Positions 15,265 to 24,027 of a stretch of 40,116 nt of DNA are shown here, piece by piece. Under the pieces are notes generated by a model. The model was not told the DNA's origin. It saw only the letters and a list, made by a program, of their open reading frames with translations, and did no database searches. Within the stretch, counting starts at the first letter, position 1. Every line of letters starts with the position of its first letter. The DNA is from Candidatus Faecousia faecigallinarum (GTDB lineage Bacteria; Bacillota; Clostridia; Oscillospirales; Oscillospiraceae): positions 1 to 40,116 of the forward strand of contig DVHJ01000026.1 in NCBI GenBank assembly GCA_018712145.1, given 5' to 3'. Position numbers and translations under genes: made by a program.

Positions 15265-16640
15265 CCTGCTCCACCTCCCAAGGTAATCTCCACCGTGGTG
15301 CCCTTTCCCACCTGGCTGGTGTATACCAGCTGGGTGCCGTGGGCCTGGGCAATCCGCCGGCACAGGGCAAGCCCCAGCCCGGCGCCCCCCTGAGCCCTGG
15401 CCCGGGACTTATCCACCATGTAAAAGGGTTCGGTGATCCGGTCCAGGGCTTCCGGCGGAATCCCCCTGCCCTGGTCAATCACCCGGAACACATACCCCGT
15501 CTCCTCCGGCCGGCCAAACAGGGTCACCGTTGCGCCTTCCCCAGAAGCCTTCCTGGCATTGTCCAGGAGATTATACAGCAGGGTATGGAGCAAGTTCCCC
15601 TCCCCCCGGAATTGACCGGGCGCTACGTCCTGGATTAATGTTACCCTGCTCTGGGCCATGGGGTAGGCCATGCTCCCGGCCACCGACTGGGCCAGGCGCC
15701 GGGCGTCTACCTGCCCCATGGCCGGCTGGCTCCGTTCCAGGGCAAATAGATCCAGCAGAGAAAAGGACATGGCTTCCAGCCGCTTACCTTCGGAAAAAAT
15801 GTACCCCACCGCCTCCAGCTGCTGCTCCCTGGGCAGCTCCCGGCTGCGCAGGGTATCGGCATAGCCGATCACCGAGGTAAGCGGCGTTTTCAGCTCATGG
15901 GCAAAAGAGGCGGTAAAATCACGCTGCCGCCGGGCCGCCTCCGCCAGCTCCCGGATTTTGGTCTCCAGGGCCTCGGCCATGTGGTTAAAATCCTCTGCCA
16001 GCTGGCCCAATTCGTCCTTGCTCCGTACCCGAACCCGGCGGGAATACTGCCCACCGGCTACAGACCGGGTGGACCGGGACAGCTTCCGGATCGGCCCGGT
16101 GAGCAGGCTGGCCCACAGGGCGGCGGCTGCCGCCCCTACCCCCAATGCCAAGGCCATCACCCGGTAATAAATGCCCAAATTCCGGTCCCGCTGGACAAAG
16201 GGCTGATCCGCGTCCTGGACGAGGTCAACATAATATTCCCGTGCCCCCAGCGCCAGCCGCTGCATGGTTTCCAAATGCCGGCCGTCTCCGGTTTTCACAA
16301 ACTGGTAACACAGGTCGCCGCCCTGGCCGGGCACCAGGGTGCATTCTCCCTCCCGGTTCCGCCATACCTCGCTGCCGTCGCTCCGGAAGACCACCATGGC
16401 GTAACCCTGGAAAAACACGCTGCCCTGGAGCAGCTCCACCAAGGCGCTCTCTCCCCCCGCAGCCCGGGAGGCCAAGGCCCCCACGGTGAGGCAGAGCATT
16501 TGGCTCTCCCCGGTGGCCGTGGCCACCTGGGTTTCCAGCTCCGATTGGAAGCTGGCAGAAACCATGGTATAACCGCTCGCCGCCACGGTCACCGCCACAA
16601 TGGCCACCACCAGCAAAGTAATTTTCCAGGCCAGCTTCAC
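15261..16640 (-). CDS. two-component sensor histidine kinase
   Basis: The 459-residue kinase has TM1 (about 5-24), an extracytoplasmic sensor domain (about 28-155), TM2 (about 160-182), a HAMP domain (about 182-235), a HisKA domain with phospho-acceptor His248 in FAHELKTPLTS, and a HATPase domain with N361, DQGRGIP (389-395) and GGAGLGLAL (418-426). I chose the GTG at 16640, which overlaps the response regulator stop in GTGA and follows AGGTGGAG; the longer in-frame ATG start at 16769 would lie within the regulator gene. The order regulator, kinase, membrane protein, all overlapping, implies one transcript. The signal sensed is unknown. Confidence 0.92.
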   Translation of the reverse strand: MKLAWKITLLVVAIVAVTVAASGYTMVSASFQSELETQVATATGESQMLCLTVGALASRAAGGESALVELLQGSVFFQGYAMVVFRSDGSEVWRNREGECTLVPGQGGDLCYQFVKTGDGRHLETMQRLALGAREYYVDLVQDADQPFVQRDRNLGIYYRVMALALGVGAAAAALWASLLTGPIRKLSRSTRSVAGGQYSRRVRVRSKDELGQLAEDFNHMAEALETKIRELAEAARRQRDFTASFAHELKTPLTSVIGYADTLRSRELPREQQLEAVGYIFSEGKRLEAMSFSLLDLFALERSQPAMGQVDARRLAQSVAGSMAYPMAQSRVTLIQDVAPGQFRGEGNLLHTLLYNLLDNARKASGEGATVTLFGRPEETGYVFRVIDQGRGIPPEALDRITEPFYMVDKSRARAQGGAGLGLALCRRIAQAHGTQLVYTSQVGKGTTVEITLGGGAG

Positions 16641-17296
16641 GGCTCCACCTCTAGCCGGTAGCCCACCTTGTACACGGCCACCAGCTTGTCCTGCCAGCCC
16701 AGCTTTTTCCGCAGGCGCTGAACGTGAAGATCCACGGTGCGGCTGTCCCCCAGGTAGTCCGATTCCCACACCCGCTCGTAAATGGTCTGGCGGAACAGGG
16801 CGATGTTCTGGTTCCGGGCAAATAAGAGAAGGAGCTCAAACTCCTTCTTGGTCAGGGGCACCGGGACGCCTCCCTTGGTCGCCTGCATGGAGGTCTGGTC
16901 AATGACCACATCCCCAATCTGTATCCGGTTGTTGCTTTTCCCTACCCGGCGCAGGACGCTCTCCACCCGGGCCAAAAGCTCCACCACCTCAAAGGGCTTG
17001 GTGAGGTAGTCGTCCGCCCCGGCCCGCAGGCCCTGGACCCGGTCGGCCACAGAGCCCTTGGCGGTGAGGAAAATCACCGGGGTGCCGGTGGGCTTGATCT
17101 GCTCTAAAAGACTGTAGCCGTCAATCCCCGGCAGCATAATGTCCAGCAGCACCAGGTCGTAGGTGTTCTCTAAAATGAGATCCGCCGCGGTCAGGCCGTC
17201 ATAGGCCTTCTGGCAGGCGTAGCCGCAGCTGGTCAGGTTCCAGTCGATCAGATTGGCAATGGGCTTCTCGTCCTCAACAATCAAAATGCGTATCAT
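16637..17296 (-). CDS. OmpR-family response regulator
   Basis: The 219-residue regulator has a receiver domain (about 1-120) with the acidic pair Glu8/Asp9, phospho-acceptor Asp52 in LVLLDIMLPG, and the conserved Lys in FLTAKGS. A C-terminal winged helix (about 130-219) ends with VDLHVQRLRKKLG, typical of OmpR/PhoB. The ATG at 17296 is preceded by CCGGAGGAG. It leads the operon with the kinase and a membrane protein. Three TTGTATC repeats at 11-bp spacing lie 47-75 nt upstream, the arrangement expected for its own binding site. Confidence 0.94.
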   Translation of the reverse strand: MIRILIVEDEKPIANLIDWNLTSCGYACQKAYDGLTAADLILENTYDLVLLDIMLPGIDGYSLLEQIKPTGTPVIFLTAKGSVADRVQGLRAGADDYLTKPFEVVELLARVESVLRRVGKSNNRIQIGDVVIDQTSMQATKGGVPVPLTKKEFELLLLFARNQNIALFRQTIYERVWESDYLGDSRTVDLHVQRLRKKLGWQDKLVAVYKVGYRLEVEP

Positions 17297-17342
17297 TTGT
17301 TCTCCTCCGGAAATGGCGTTTGGCTGCTTCTGCCCCTTTAGT

Positions 17343-17371
17343 TTGTATCCCCATTGTATCACAGTTGTATC
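17343..17371. promoter_or_regulatory. three phased TTGTATC repeats, probable response-regulator operator
   Basis: TTGTATC occurs at 17343-17349, 17354-17360 and 17365-17371, each start 11 bp after the last, in direct orientation. OmpR/PhoB-type regulators bind head-to-tail to direct repeats at about 11-bp phase. The site covers a candidate -10 box (TACAAT, 17358-17353 on the minus strand) of the two-component operon and lies just upstream of the udk -35 box at 17382. Confidence 0.65.
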
Positions 17372-17381
17372 CGCCGGGGAA

Positions 17382-17409
17382 TTGCATTTTCGGGAAAATC
17401 CGGTATAAT
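17382..17409 (+). promoter_or_regulatory. udk promoter
   Basis: TTGCAT (17382-17387), 16 nt, TATAAT (17404-17409), 43 nt before the udk ATG. Confidence 0.65.
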
Positions 17410-17451
17410 AAAACAAAACGGCCGCAGCCTGCGGCATAGGAGGCGCGAACC

Positions 17452-18072
17452 ATGGAGGTTCTGGTCATTGGCATTGCCGGGGGCACCGGCAGCGGCAAAA
17501 CTACCCTGATGAAAAATCTCATGGGCCGGTTTGGGGACGAGATCACGGTGATGAGCCATGACAATTACTACCGCGCCCACGATGATCTGCCCTATGAGCA
17601 ACGGTGCAAATTAAACTACGACGAACCGGCAGCCTTTGAAACCGAGCTGATGGTGGAGCATTTGCACAGGCTGCGCCAGGGCCAAAGCGTAGACTGCCCG
17701 GTGTATGACTTCACCGTACACAACAGGAGCTCAGAGGTACTGCATCTGGAGCCAAAGAGTGTGGTCATGGTGGAGGGCATTTTGATTTTCCAGCACAAAG
17801 CCCTGCGGGATCTGATGGACATCAAGATTTTTGTGGACACCGACGCGGACATCCGCCTGTGCCGCCGGATTAAGCGGGACGTCAATAAGCGGGGCCGGAC
17901 CATTGAGTCAGTGCTGACCCAGTACCAACAGACGGTAAAGCCCATGCACGACCAGTATGTGGAGCCCAGCAAGCGGTTTGCCGACCTGGTGGTGCTGGAG
18001 GGGGGCAAAAACTTGGTGGCCTTGGATATGATCATCAACCGCCTGCAGCGGCACCTGGAGGAAAACGGCTAA
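17452..18072 (+). CDS. udk: uridine kinase
   Basis: Uridine kinase phosphorylates uridine and cytidine to UMP and CMP in pyrimidine salvage, in the cytosol. The 206-residue protein is of normal length and shows the Walker A loop GGTGSGKTT (about 9-17), the substrate segment HDNYYRAHDDLPYEQR, the DEPAAFE region, and VMVEGILIF followed by the D-I-K-I-F-V-D-T-D segment typical of the family. AGGAGG precedes the ATG by 9 nt. It is monocistronic and divergent from the two-component operon, and may fall under the same regulator because of the repeats just upstream of its promoter. Confidence 0.93.
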   Translation: MEVLVIGIAGGTGSGKTTLMKNLMGRFGDEITVMSHDNYYRAHDDLPYEQRCKLNYDEPAAFETELMVEHLHRLRQGQSVDCPVYDFTVHNRSSEVLHLEPKSVVMVEGILIFQHKALRDLMDIKIFVDTDADIRLCRRIKRDVNKRGRTIESVLTQYQQTVKPMHDQYVEPSKRFADLVVLEGGKNLVALDMIINRLQRHLEENG

Positions 18073-18261
18073 CCCCCGGCGAAAAGCAGTAGATTTCCAC
18101 CGTGCGCAGATATGGAGAAACGCGTCCGGTGGATGACTGTAGGACAAAGCGCCGGGCTTTCCGGCACCCAATGGTATGCAAAAGCTTGCCCCTCTGCTGC
18201 ACCGTAACCGCCCGGGCCACAATCTCCCCTAACTCCCGCCGGAAATTTTTGCAAAAAATTC

Positions 18262-18289
18262 TTGACAAATCCCCAGGGGTTGGTATAAT
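18262..18289 (+). promoter_or_regulatory. rplJ-rplL promoter
   Basis: TTGACA (18262-18267), 16 nt, TATAAT (18284-18289): perfect consensus boxes, as expected for a ribosomal-protein operon. Confidence 0.85.
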
Positions 18290-18292
18290 AGA

Positions 18293-18420
18293 CAAGCTGC
18301 CAGAGACAGCAGGAGGCACTTTGCCGTAACGGGATTTCCCATCCTGCCGAGGTGTGCGAAATTCGCTATGCTGTGTTTCGTGTCCTCATGTCTTTTGGCA
18401 TGAGGCATTTATTTTTTCGG
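18293..18420 (+). ncRNA. L10 leader (ribosomal protein autoregulatory RNA)
   Basis: The leader between the promoter and rplJ contains CCTGCCGAGGTGTG, which I recognise from Firmicutes L10 leaders, after AGGAGGCACTTTGCCG. It ends with a terminator-type hairpin, CCTCATG (18384-18390) with CATGAGG (18399-18405), followed by a T-rich run. L10 or the L10-L12 complex binds such leaders to repress the operon. Confidence 0.8.
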
Positions 18421-18433
18421 AGGTGACACTTTC

Positions 18434-18967
18434 ATGCCCAACGCAAAGGTTCTGGAGAACAAGAAAGCCATTGTGGAGGCCCTGACCGGGAAAATCTCCG
18501 GCTCCGCCGCCGTGGTCTTCGTGGACTACAAAGGCATTAACGTTGCTCAGGATACCGCCCTGCGTAAGCAGTTCCGGGAAGCTTCCGTGGAGTACTCCGT
18601 GGTGAAAAATACCCTGACCCGGTTTGCCGCCAACAAGGCCGGCTACAACCAGTTTGACGAGCTCCTCAACGGAACCACCGCCATGGCCTGCACCACTGGC
18701 GATCCCATCGCTCCGGCCCGCATTATCTGCGAGTTCGCCAAGAAGAACAAAAACGTACTGTCCATCAAGGGCGGCCTGGTGGAAGGCTCCGTGCTGACCG
18801 CCGAGCAGCTCAACGCCTTTGGCGAGCTGCCCAGCAAGGACGCCCTCATCGCCCAGGTGCTGGGTACCTTCCTGGCTCCCATTTCCAGCCTGGCCTTCGT
18901 GCTGGATCAGATCCGTATCCAGAAGGAAGGCCCCGCCGCCCCGGCAGAAGCTGCCGCAGAGGCGTAA
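18434..18967 (+). CDS. rplJ: 50S ribosomal protein L10
   Basis: L10 anchors the L7/L12 stalk to 23S rRNA. The 177-residue protein shows the N-terminal VFVDYKGI and VVKNTLTRFA segments of the family and ends in an alanine-rich tail after the helix that binds L12 dimers. The ATG follows CGGAGGTGA. It is the first gene of a two-gene operon with rplL, 49 nt downstream, behind an L10-type leader. Confidence 0.97.
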   Translation: MPNAKVLENKKAIVEALTGKISGSAAVVFVDYKGINVAQDTALRKQFREASVEYSVVKNTLTRFAANKAGYNQFDELLNGTTAMACTTGDPIAPARIICEFAKKNKNVLSIKGGLVEGSVLTAEQLNAFGELPSKDALIAQVLGTFLAPISSLAFVLDQIRIQKEGPAAPAEAAAEA

Positions 18968-19016
18968 CCCATTCCATCATTCATTAATTATTTACTGTTT
19001 AGGAGGATAAGTCATC

Positions 19017-19391
19017 ATGGCAAGTGAAAAGATCACTGCTCTCGTTGAGGAAGTTAAGGGCCTGACCGTTCTGGAGCTGGCCGAGCTGGTACACACCCTG
19101 GAGGAAGTCTTCGGCGTTTCCGCCGCTGCCGCTGCTGTGGCCGGCCCCGCCGCTGCCGCCGCCCCCGAGGAGGAGGAGAAGACCGAATTCGACGTGGTGC
19201 TGAAGGAAGTGGGCGCCAACAAGATCGCCGTCATCAAGGTTGTCCGTGCCGCCACTGGCCTGGGCCTGAAGGAAGCCAAGGAGATCGTGGACAACGCCCC
19301 CAAGGCCCTGAAGGAAGGTATCTCCAAGGAAGATGCCGAGAAGCTGGCCGAAGAGCTGAAGGCCGCCGGCGCTGTTGCCGAGGTAAAGTAA
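19017..19391 (+). CDS. rplL: 50S ribosomal protein L7/L12
   Basis: L7/L12 forms the mobile stalk that recruits elongation factors. The 124-residue acidic protein has the N-terminal dimerisation helices, an alanine-rich hinge (about 38-52), and the C-terminal domain with [13 protein letters not shown] and the factor-binding [22 protein letters not shown] precedes the ATG. A strong terminator follows; rpoB is not in this window, so the operon ends here. Confidence 0.97.
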   Translation: MASEKITALVEEVKGLTVLELAELVHTLEEVFGVSAAAAAVAGPAAAAAPEEEEKTEFDVVLKEVGANKIAVIKVVRAATGLGLKEAKEIVDNAPKALKEGISKEDAEKLAEELKAAGAVAEVK

Positions 19392-19408
19392 GTCCATTTG
19401 GAAAAATG

Positions 19409-19441
19409 TTGCCGGGATGCTTGCCATCCCGGCAATTTTTT
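19409..19441 (+). terminator. rplJ-rplL terminator
   Basis: A perfect 11-bp stem TTGCCGGGATG (19409-19419) with CATCCCGGCAA (19425-19435) is followed by TTTTTTG. Confidence 0.9.
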
Positions 19442-19879
19442 GCCTGGAAAACCCTGGGCAACCGATGGTTGGGGGAATTTCCGGCCGGTTCAACCACCGG
19501 TGGATTGCCTTCCACCGGCCGCCGTGGTAAACTGTGGGGCGAAAGGTCCCCAGATCCAGGCATACGGGTCCCGCAGCAATGCGCAGCCCCCTGGCAGCGC
19601 CTCCTTGCAAACGCACATCTGCTCTACATTAGCATGCCATTGCCCTCTTGCAATCGCAGCAACGCATCTTCCTTCAGCATGTCATTGCCACACCAGTGAC
19701 ATCGGTCACTGGTTCGCAATGACATGCTGAAACCTGCAACGCGTCCGCACAGTACCGAGGTACTGCCGGGCTAAAATTTGCCGGGTGTCTGCGCAATACC
19801 GCCGCCCTGCCGGATCAAGCCACAACCGCCTGCCCATTCCCCCGGTGCCTTACCCAACACAACAGGAGGTTTTCCCGCC
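19442..19879. other. gene-free stretch with one short repeat copy
   Basis: No supported gene. It holds the short CATTGCG repeat copy at 19680-19724 and flanking pieces resembling the same family (GCATGCCATTGCCC near 19633). A weak inverted pair AGTACCGAGGTACT lies near 19751. No clear promoter for the ABC transporter was found. Confidence 0.4.
19680..19724. repeat. solo CATTGCG inverted repeat (45 bp)
   Basis: TGTCATTGC (19680-19688) and GCAATGACA (19716-19724) flank an inner stem ACCAGTGAC (19692-19700) with GTCACTGGT (19705-19713). The ends match the MITE-like copies, and the inner stem matches the right-hand end of copy B, so it looks like one element end standing alone. Confidence 0.7.
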
Positions 19880-21592
19880 ATGAAGAACATCGACATTCGT
19901 CCCTACACCCGGCAGTTTTACCGGGGCAACGGCTGGCGCATTGGCCTGGCCCTAGTGCAGACGGCGCTGCTCACCGCCACCAACCTGATGGTAGCCTGGC
20001 TCATCCAACAGATCCTAGACCTCATGGCCGGGGAAAATACCGGCTTCACCTTGCCTCAGCTGGCCTGGCTCACCCTGGCCAGCGCCGGCGCCCTTGTGCT
20101 CACCTTTGCCTGCGGCTATTTCTCCCGGCCCAAGCTGATTGCCAAAGGCATCGGCCAGTATCAGGAATTTGTGTTCCGCCAGCTGACCCAGAAGAGCCTG
20201 TCGGCTTTCTCCGGGGAGGGCACCAGCCTGTACATCTCCGCCCTGAGCAACGACGCGGCCAGCATCGAAACCGGCTACCTGGCCAATTTTTTGCATCTAC
20301 TGGATCAAACCGTCCTGCTCATCGGAGCGCTGGTGATGATGTTCTGGTACAGTCCAGCCCTGGCGGCGCTGTCCGTGGCCCTGTCCCTGCTGCCCATCGG
20401 AGCGTCCCTGCTGGCCGGCAACCGGGCGGCGGAGGCAGAAAAGCAGGTCTCCGACCGGAATGAAGCCTATATATCCACCCTGCGGGACAGTTTGGTGGGC
20501 TTTTCCGTGATCAAATCCTTCCGGGCCGAGGCCCAGATGTGCCGCATCTTCGCCCGGAAGGTGAAAGAGGTTGCCAAGGCCAAGGAAAAGCGGAAAAAAA
20601 TTACCGTCCTGATTCAGCTGCTGTCGGAGCTGGCCAGCACGGTGGTGCAGTTTGGCGTATTTCTGGTGGGGGCATACCTGGCCCTGTCCGGCCGGGGGGT
20701 CACCGTGGGCACGGTGCTGGTGTTTGTCCAGCTGCTCAATTATGTGCTGAACCCCATTTCCCTTATCCCCAACTATCTGGCGGAGCAGAAGGCGGCCAAA
20801 GCCCTGATCCGGAAGTTGGCCGGGGCCATTGCCACCAATGTCCGCCAGGAAGGGACGGTGGAAAAGCATACCCTCACCAGCGGCATTGTCCTGGAGGATC
20901 TATCCTTCGCCTACGAGGCGGATAAGCCGGTGCTGGAGGGGATCAATTTCACCTTCCAAGCGGGCAAGCGCTACGCCATTGTGGGGGCATCCGGCAGTGG
21001 CAAGTCCACCCTGCTGCATCTATTGATGGCGGCCTACCCCGGCTACCAGGGCGGGATCTACCTGGACGGCACAGAGCTGCGGGAGATCAACAGCGAGGCG
21101 CTATATGAGATCATCTCCGTGGTGCAGCAAAATGTATTTATTTTCAACGCCTCCATCCGGGACAACATCACCATGTTTGCCAGTTTCCCCAAGGCGGAGG
21201 TGGACCGGGCCATCGCCCTGTCCGGACTGTCCAAACTGATTGAGGAACGGGGGGAGGACTACCGCTGCGGCGAAAATGGCAGCGGCCTGTCCGGCGGGGA
21301 ACGGCAGCGGATTTCCATTGCCCGGAGCCTGCTGAAAAAGGCCCAGGTGCTGCTGGTGGACGAGGCTACCGCCGCCCTGGACGCCCAGACGGCGTATCAG
21401 GTGTCCAGCGCCATTTTGGATCTGCCGGAGCTGACCAGCATTGTGGTGACCCACAGCCTGGACGAGGCGCTGCTGAAGCGGTACGACTGCATCCTGACGT
21501 TGAAAAACGGCAGAATTGCCGAAGCCGGCAGCTTCCCGGAGCTGATGGAAAAGAAAGGGTATTTCTATTCGCTGTATACCGTTTCCCAGTGA
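19880..21592 (+). CDS. ABC transporter, fused permease and ATPase (exporter type)
   Basis: The 570-residue half-transporter has an ABC-exporter membrane domain (about 15-315, hydrophobic segments near 18-40, 55-75, 130-180 and 245-290) and an ATPase domain with Walker A GASGSGKST, Q-loop VVQQNVF, signature LSGGERQR, Walker B VLLVDEATAALD and switch His in VVTHS. Such proteins work as dimers. A single gene suggests a homodimer exporting a drug, lipid or peptide; the substrate cannot be told. I chose the ATG at 19880 after AGGAGG; the longer in-frame start at 19778 would add 34 residues without a ribosome binding site. Confidence 0.92.
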   Translation: MKNIDIRPYTRQFYRGNGWRIGLALVQTALLTATNLMVAWLIQQILDLMAGENTGFTLPQLAWLTLASAGALVLTFACGYFSRPKLIAKGIGQYQEFVFRQLTQKSLSAFSGEGTSLYISALSNDAASIETGYLANFLHLLDQTVLLIGALVMMFWYSPALAALSVALSLLPIGASLLAGNRAAEAEKQVSDRNEAYISTLRDSLVGFSVIKSFRAEAQMCRIFARKVKEVAKAKEKRKKITVLIQLLSELASTVVQFGVFLVGAYLALSGRGVTVGTVLVFVQLLNYVLNPISLIPNYLAEQKAAKALIRKLAGAIATNVRQEGTVEKHTLTSGIVLEDLSFAYEADKPVLEGINFTFQAGKRYAIVGASGSGKSTLLHLLMAAYPGYQGGIYLDGTELREINSEALYEIISVVQQNVFIFNASIRDNITMFASFPKAEVDRAIALSGLSKLIEERGEDYRCGENGSGLSGGERQRISIARSLLKKAQVLLVDEATAALDAQTAYQVSSAILDLPELTSIVVTHSLDEALLKRYDCILTLKNGRIAEAGSFPELMEKKGYFYSLYTVSQ

Positions 21593-21820
21593 GGGGCATT
21601 GCCGGGGCAGCGGTTGAATTCTACCCTCCACAAACTTCTTGTCAAAAAAGCAGTACTTAGGGCGACTGACCGCGCAGTGGTATGCTCCCTTCCAAGCGAA
21701 CAGTGAAAAAACACTGAACGCAAAGAAGGGAGCATTTTGTACGTCAATGGAGTGCAGAAGGTGGGCGCGTAGGTGCGGGGAGATACGCGGTTGTAGGCCG
21801 AGCTTGGCGAAACATTCGCC
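21593..21820. other. intergenic stretch with a fragment of the MITE-like centre
   Basis: AAAAAGCAGTACTTAGGGCGA (from about 21647, minus one base) resembles the central arm of the element copies. After the hairpin at 21682-21735, AAGGGAG precedes a TTG that opens 11 codons and a stop; this could be the start of a lost gene or chance. Confidence 0.35.
21682..21735 (+). terminator. nested hairpin, probable terminator of the ABC transporter gene
   Basis: ATGCTCCCTTC (21682-21692) pairs perfectly with GAAGGGAGCAT (21725-21735), enclosing a second small stem CAGTG (21701-21705) with CACTG (21712-21716). TTTTGT follows. It lies between convergent genes. Confidence 0.55.
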
Positions 21821-23806
21821 TTACTTCCGGGCGGGCATTTTCTTCAGCACCACCGCGCAGCGGCTGGGCAGGTAAATCCGGAATCCGATTTTCCCGTCCG
21901 GCTGGCGGACCGCCTGGTAAGTTTCCGCCGCAATCCGGCCCTGTCCGCCAAAGGCCTCGTCATCGGTGGAGAGAATCACCCGGTAGGCGCCTGCCTCCGG
22001 CACCGGCAAAAAGTAGCCGTCATAGGAGTGATCCGGGTGGAAATTAAAGGCAAACACCGTCTTTTTCCGCGCATAGATCAGCACCTTTTCCTCCTGGCCC
22101 ACCCACAGGCTTTGGGCGGGGCCGGTGAGCAGCCGCCGGGCCTTGGCCATGGCCACCATGGCCCGGTCAAATTCGTTGAGATAGGTGTAGCGCAGGTTGG
22201 GGTTGTCCGTCAGGCTCCACTGCCGGCGGCAGTACTGGTAGCTCCAGCCGTTACCCTCCCGGGGGAAGTCGATCCACTCCGGGTGGCCGAATTCGTTGCC
22301 CATGAAATTCAGGTACCCTTCCCCCCCCAGGCTCATGGTGATCAGGCGGATCAGCTTATGCAGGGCCATGCCCCGCTCCACCACCAGGTTTTCCTTCCCC
22401 TTCTCCATGGACCAGTACATTTCTTTGTCGCACAGGCGGAACATAATGGTCTTGTCCCCCACCAGGGCCTGGTCGTGGGACTCGGCATAGCCGATCACCG
22501 GTTCCTTGGGCCGCCGTCCGGTGAGTTCGTACCAGATGTTCCACATATCCCACTGCTCGTCGGGCAGCTCCTTCAGAATGCGGATCCACATGTCCGGCTC
22601 CCCCATGGCCAGGCGGTAAGTGAAGCCAATGCCTCCATCCCGCACCGGCAGGCACAGGCCGGGCATGGCGGAGGTATCCTCGGCAATGGTAATGGCGTGG
22701 GGATTCACCTGGCGCACCATCTCGTTGGCCAGCTGCAAGTAGGTAACCGCCTCGGTATCGGTATTCAGGGAGAAATACTGCTTATAGTCCCCAAAGGCGG
22801 TGCCCAGCCCGTGGTCCCGGTAGAGCATAGAGGTAACGCCGTCAAACCGGAAGCCGTCAAAGTGGTACTCTGTCTGCCAGAATTTCAGATTGGACAAGAG
22901 GAAATGGAGCACTTCGTTCCGGTCATAGTCAAACACTTTGGTATTCCAGGCCGGGTGATCCCCAGGGCGGAAATACTGGTGGTCTGTCCCGTCAAACTGA
23001 TTGATGCCCTCCCGGGTATTTTTGGCGGCATGGGCGTGAACCACGTCCAGCAGCACCGCCAGGCCCATGCCATGGGCGGCGTTCACCAGGGCCTTTAGGT
23101 CATCCGGGGTGCCAAACCGGGAGGAAGCGGCAAAGAAATTGGTCACCTGATAGCCAAAGGAGGCATAGTAGGGATGCTCCATAATGGCCATAATTTGAAT
23201 GGTGTTGTAGCCTAAGTCTTTGATCCGGGGCAGGATATTCTCCCGGAACTGGCGGTAGGTGCCCACGGCGGGAGCCTCCTGGGCCATGCCCACATGGCAC
23301 TCATAGATGAACAGGGTCTTTTCCGGGGTAAAGCCCTGATCCGTCCAGGCGAAGGGGGCGGGGGGCTGGTAGATCTGGGCGTTCCACTCGGTGGTCTCGG
23401 GATCCTGCACCACGTAGGTGGCATAGGCAGGGATGCGGTCCAGCTCCTTACCGTCGTGGACCACAATGGCCATGACCTTCTGGCCGTGGGCCAGGGCGTT
23501 TTCCCCTGGGAGGAACACGGAAAATACGCCGTCTTCCCCTTTGATCATGGGGGTGGCGTGGCGGTTCCAGCCGTTAAAGTCCCCGGTGAGATACATTTCT
23601 TCCGCCCCAGGGGCCCACTCCCGGTAGTACCAACCCTCCGGCGTCCGGTGGAAACCGAAAAACAGAGCGCCGTTGGCAAAGTCGGCCAAAGTTTTCCCCT
23701 TCTTCAGCAGCTGTCCCTTTTTCCGCCGGTAATTGTCCATCCGCAGTTGGATGTCGCTTTCATACGGCGTAAGCATACTGTCGATTTTCAGAATTCGGTA
23801 ACCCAT
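21821..23806 (-). CDS. glgB: 1,4-alpha-glucan branching enzyme, eukaryote-like GH13 type
   Basis: The enzyme introduces alpha-1,6 branches into glycogen. The 661-residue protein has an N-terminal carbohydrate-binding CBM48-type domain (about 45-135), a GH13 catalytic barrel with nucleophile Asp322 in FRFDGVT, acid/base Glu376 in IAEDTS and ESHDQ further on, and an all-beta C-terminal domain. The segment YLNFMGNEFGHPEWIDFPR is closer to eukaryotic GBE1 and starch branching enzymes than to the classic GlgB of E. coli. No other glycogen gene is next to it. GGAGGAG precedes the ATG, and a promoter lies at 23845-23873. Confidence 0.9.
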   Translation of the reverse strand: MGYRILKIDSMLTPYESDIQLRMDNYRRKKGQLLKKGKTLADFANGALFFGFHRTPEGWYYREWAPGAEEMYLTGDFNGWNRHATPMIKGEDGVFSVFLPGENALAHGQKVMAIVVHDGKELDRIPAYATYVVQDPETTEWNAQIYQPPAPFAWTDQGFTPEKTLFIYECHVGMAQEAPAVGTYRQFRENILPRIKDLGYNTIQIMAIMEHPYYASFGYQVTNFFAASSRFGTPDDLKALVNAAHGMGLAVLLDVVHAHAAKNTREGINQFDGTDHQYFRPGDHPAWNTKVFDYDRNEVLHFLLSNLKFWQTEYHFDGFRFDGVTSMLYRDHGLGTAFGDYKQYFSLNTDTEAVTYLQLANEMVRQVNPHAITIAEDTSAMPGLCLPVRDGGIGFTYRLAMGEPDMWIRILKELPDEQWDMWNIWYELTGRRPKEPVIGYAESHDQALVGDKTIMFRLCDKEMYWSMEKGKENLVVERGMALHKLIRLITMSLGGEGYLNFMGNEFGHPEWIDFPREGNGWSYQYCRRQWSLTDNPNLRYTYLNEFDRAMVAMAKARRLLTGPAQSLWVGQEEKVLIYARKKTVFAFNFHPDHSYDGYFLPVPEAGAYRVILSTDDEAFGGQGRIAAETYQAVRQPDGKIGFRIYLPSRCAVVLKKMPARK

Positions 23807-23844
23807 GGCGTTACTCCTCCTGTGCAGTTGCAGATTTTTGTACT

Positions 23845-23873
23845 ATTGTACCCGGTAAACCTGCCTGCGTCAA
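23845..23873 (-). promoter_or_regulatory. branching enzyme promoter
   Basis: On the minus strand TTGACG (23873-23868), 17 nt, TACAAT (23850-23845). Confidence 0.7.
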
Positions 23874-24027
23874 CTGATTTTCCCCAGTGGGAAAAAACTG
23901 TCCGACGGATTTACCCAGCCTGCCGCCGGATCTGCCTGAGGAATCTGACCGGGGATAGGGGGGAGGGGCCGCTTCCTGTTTCCCTGGCCCGGATTCTGCC
24001 CGGTTTTCGCCTGAGCGGCCATGGGGA

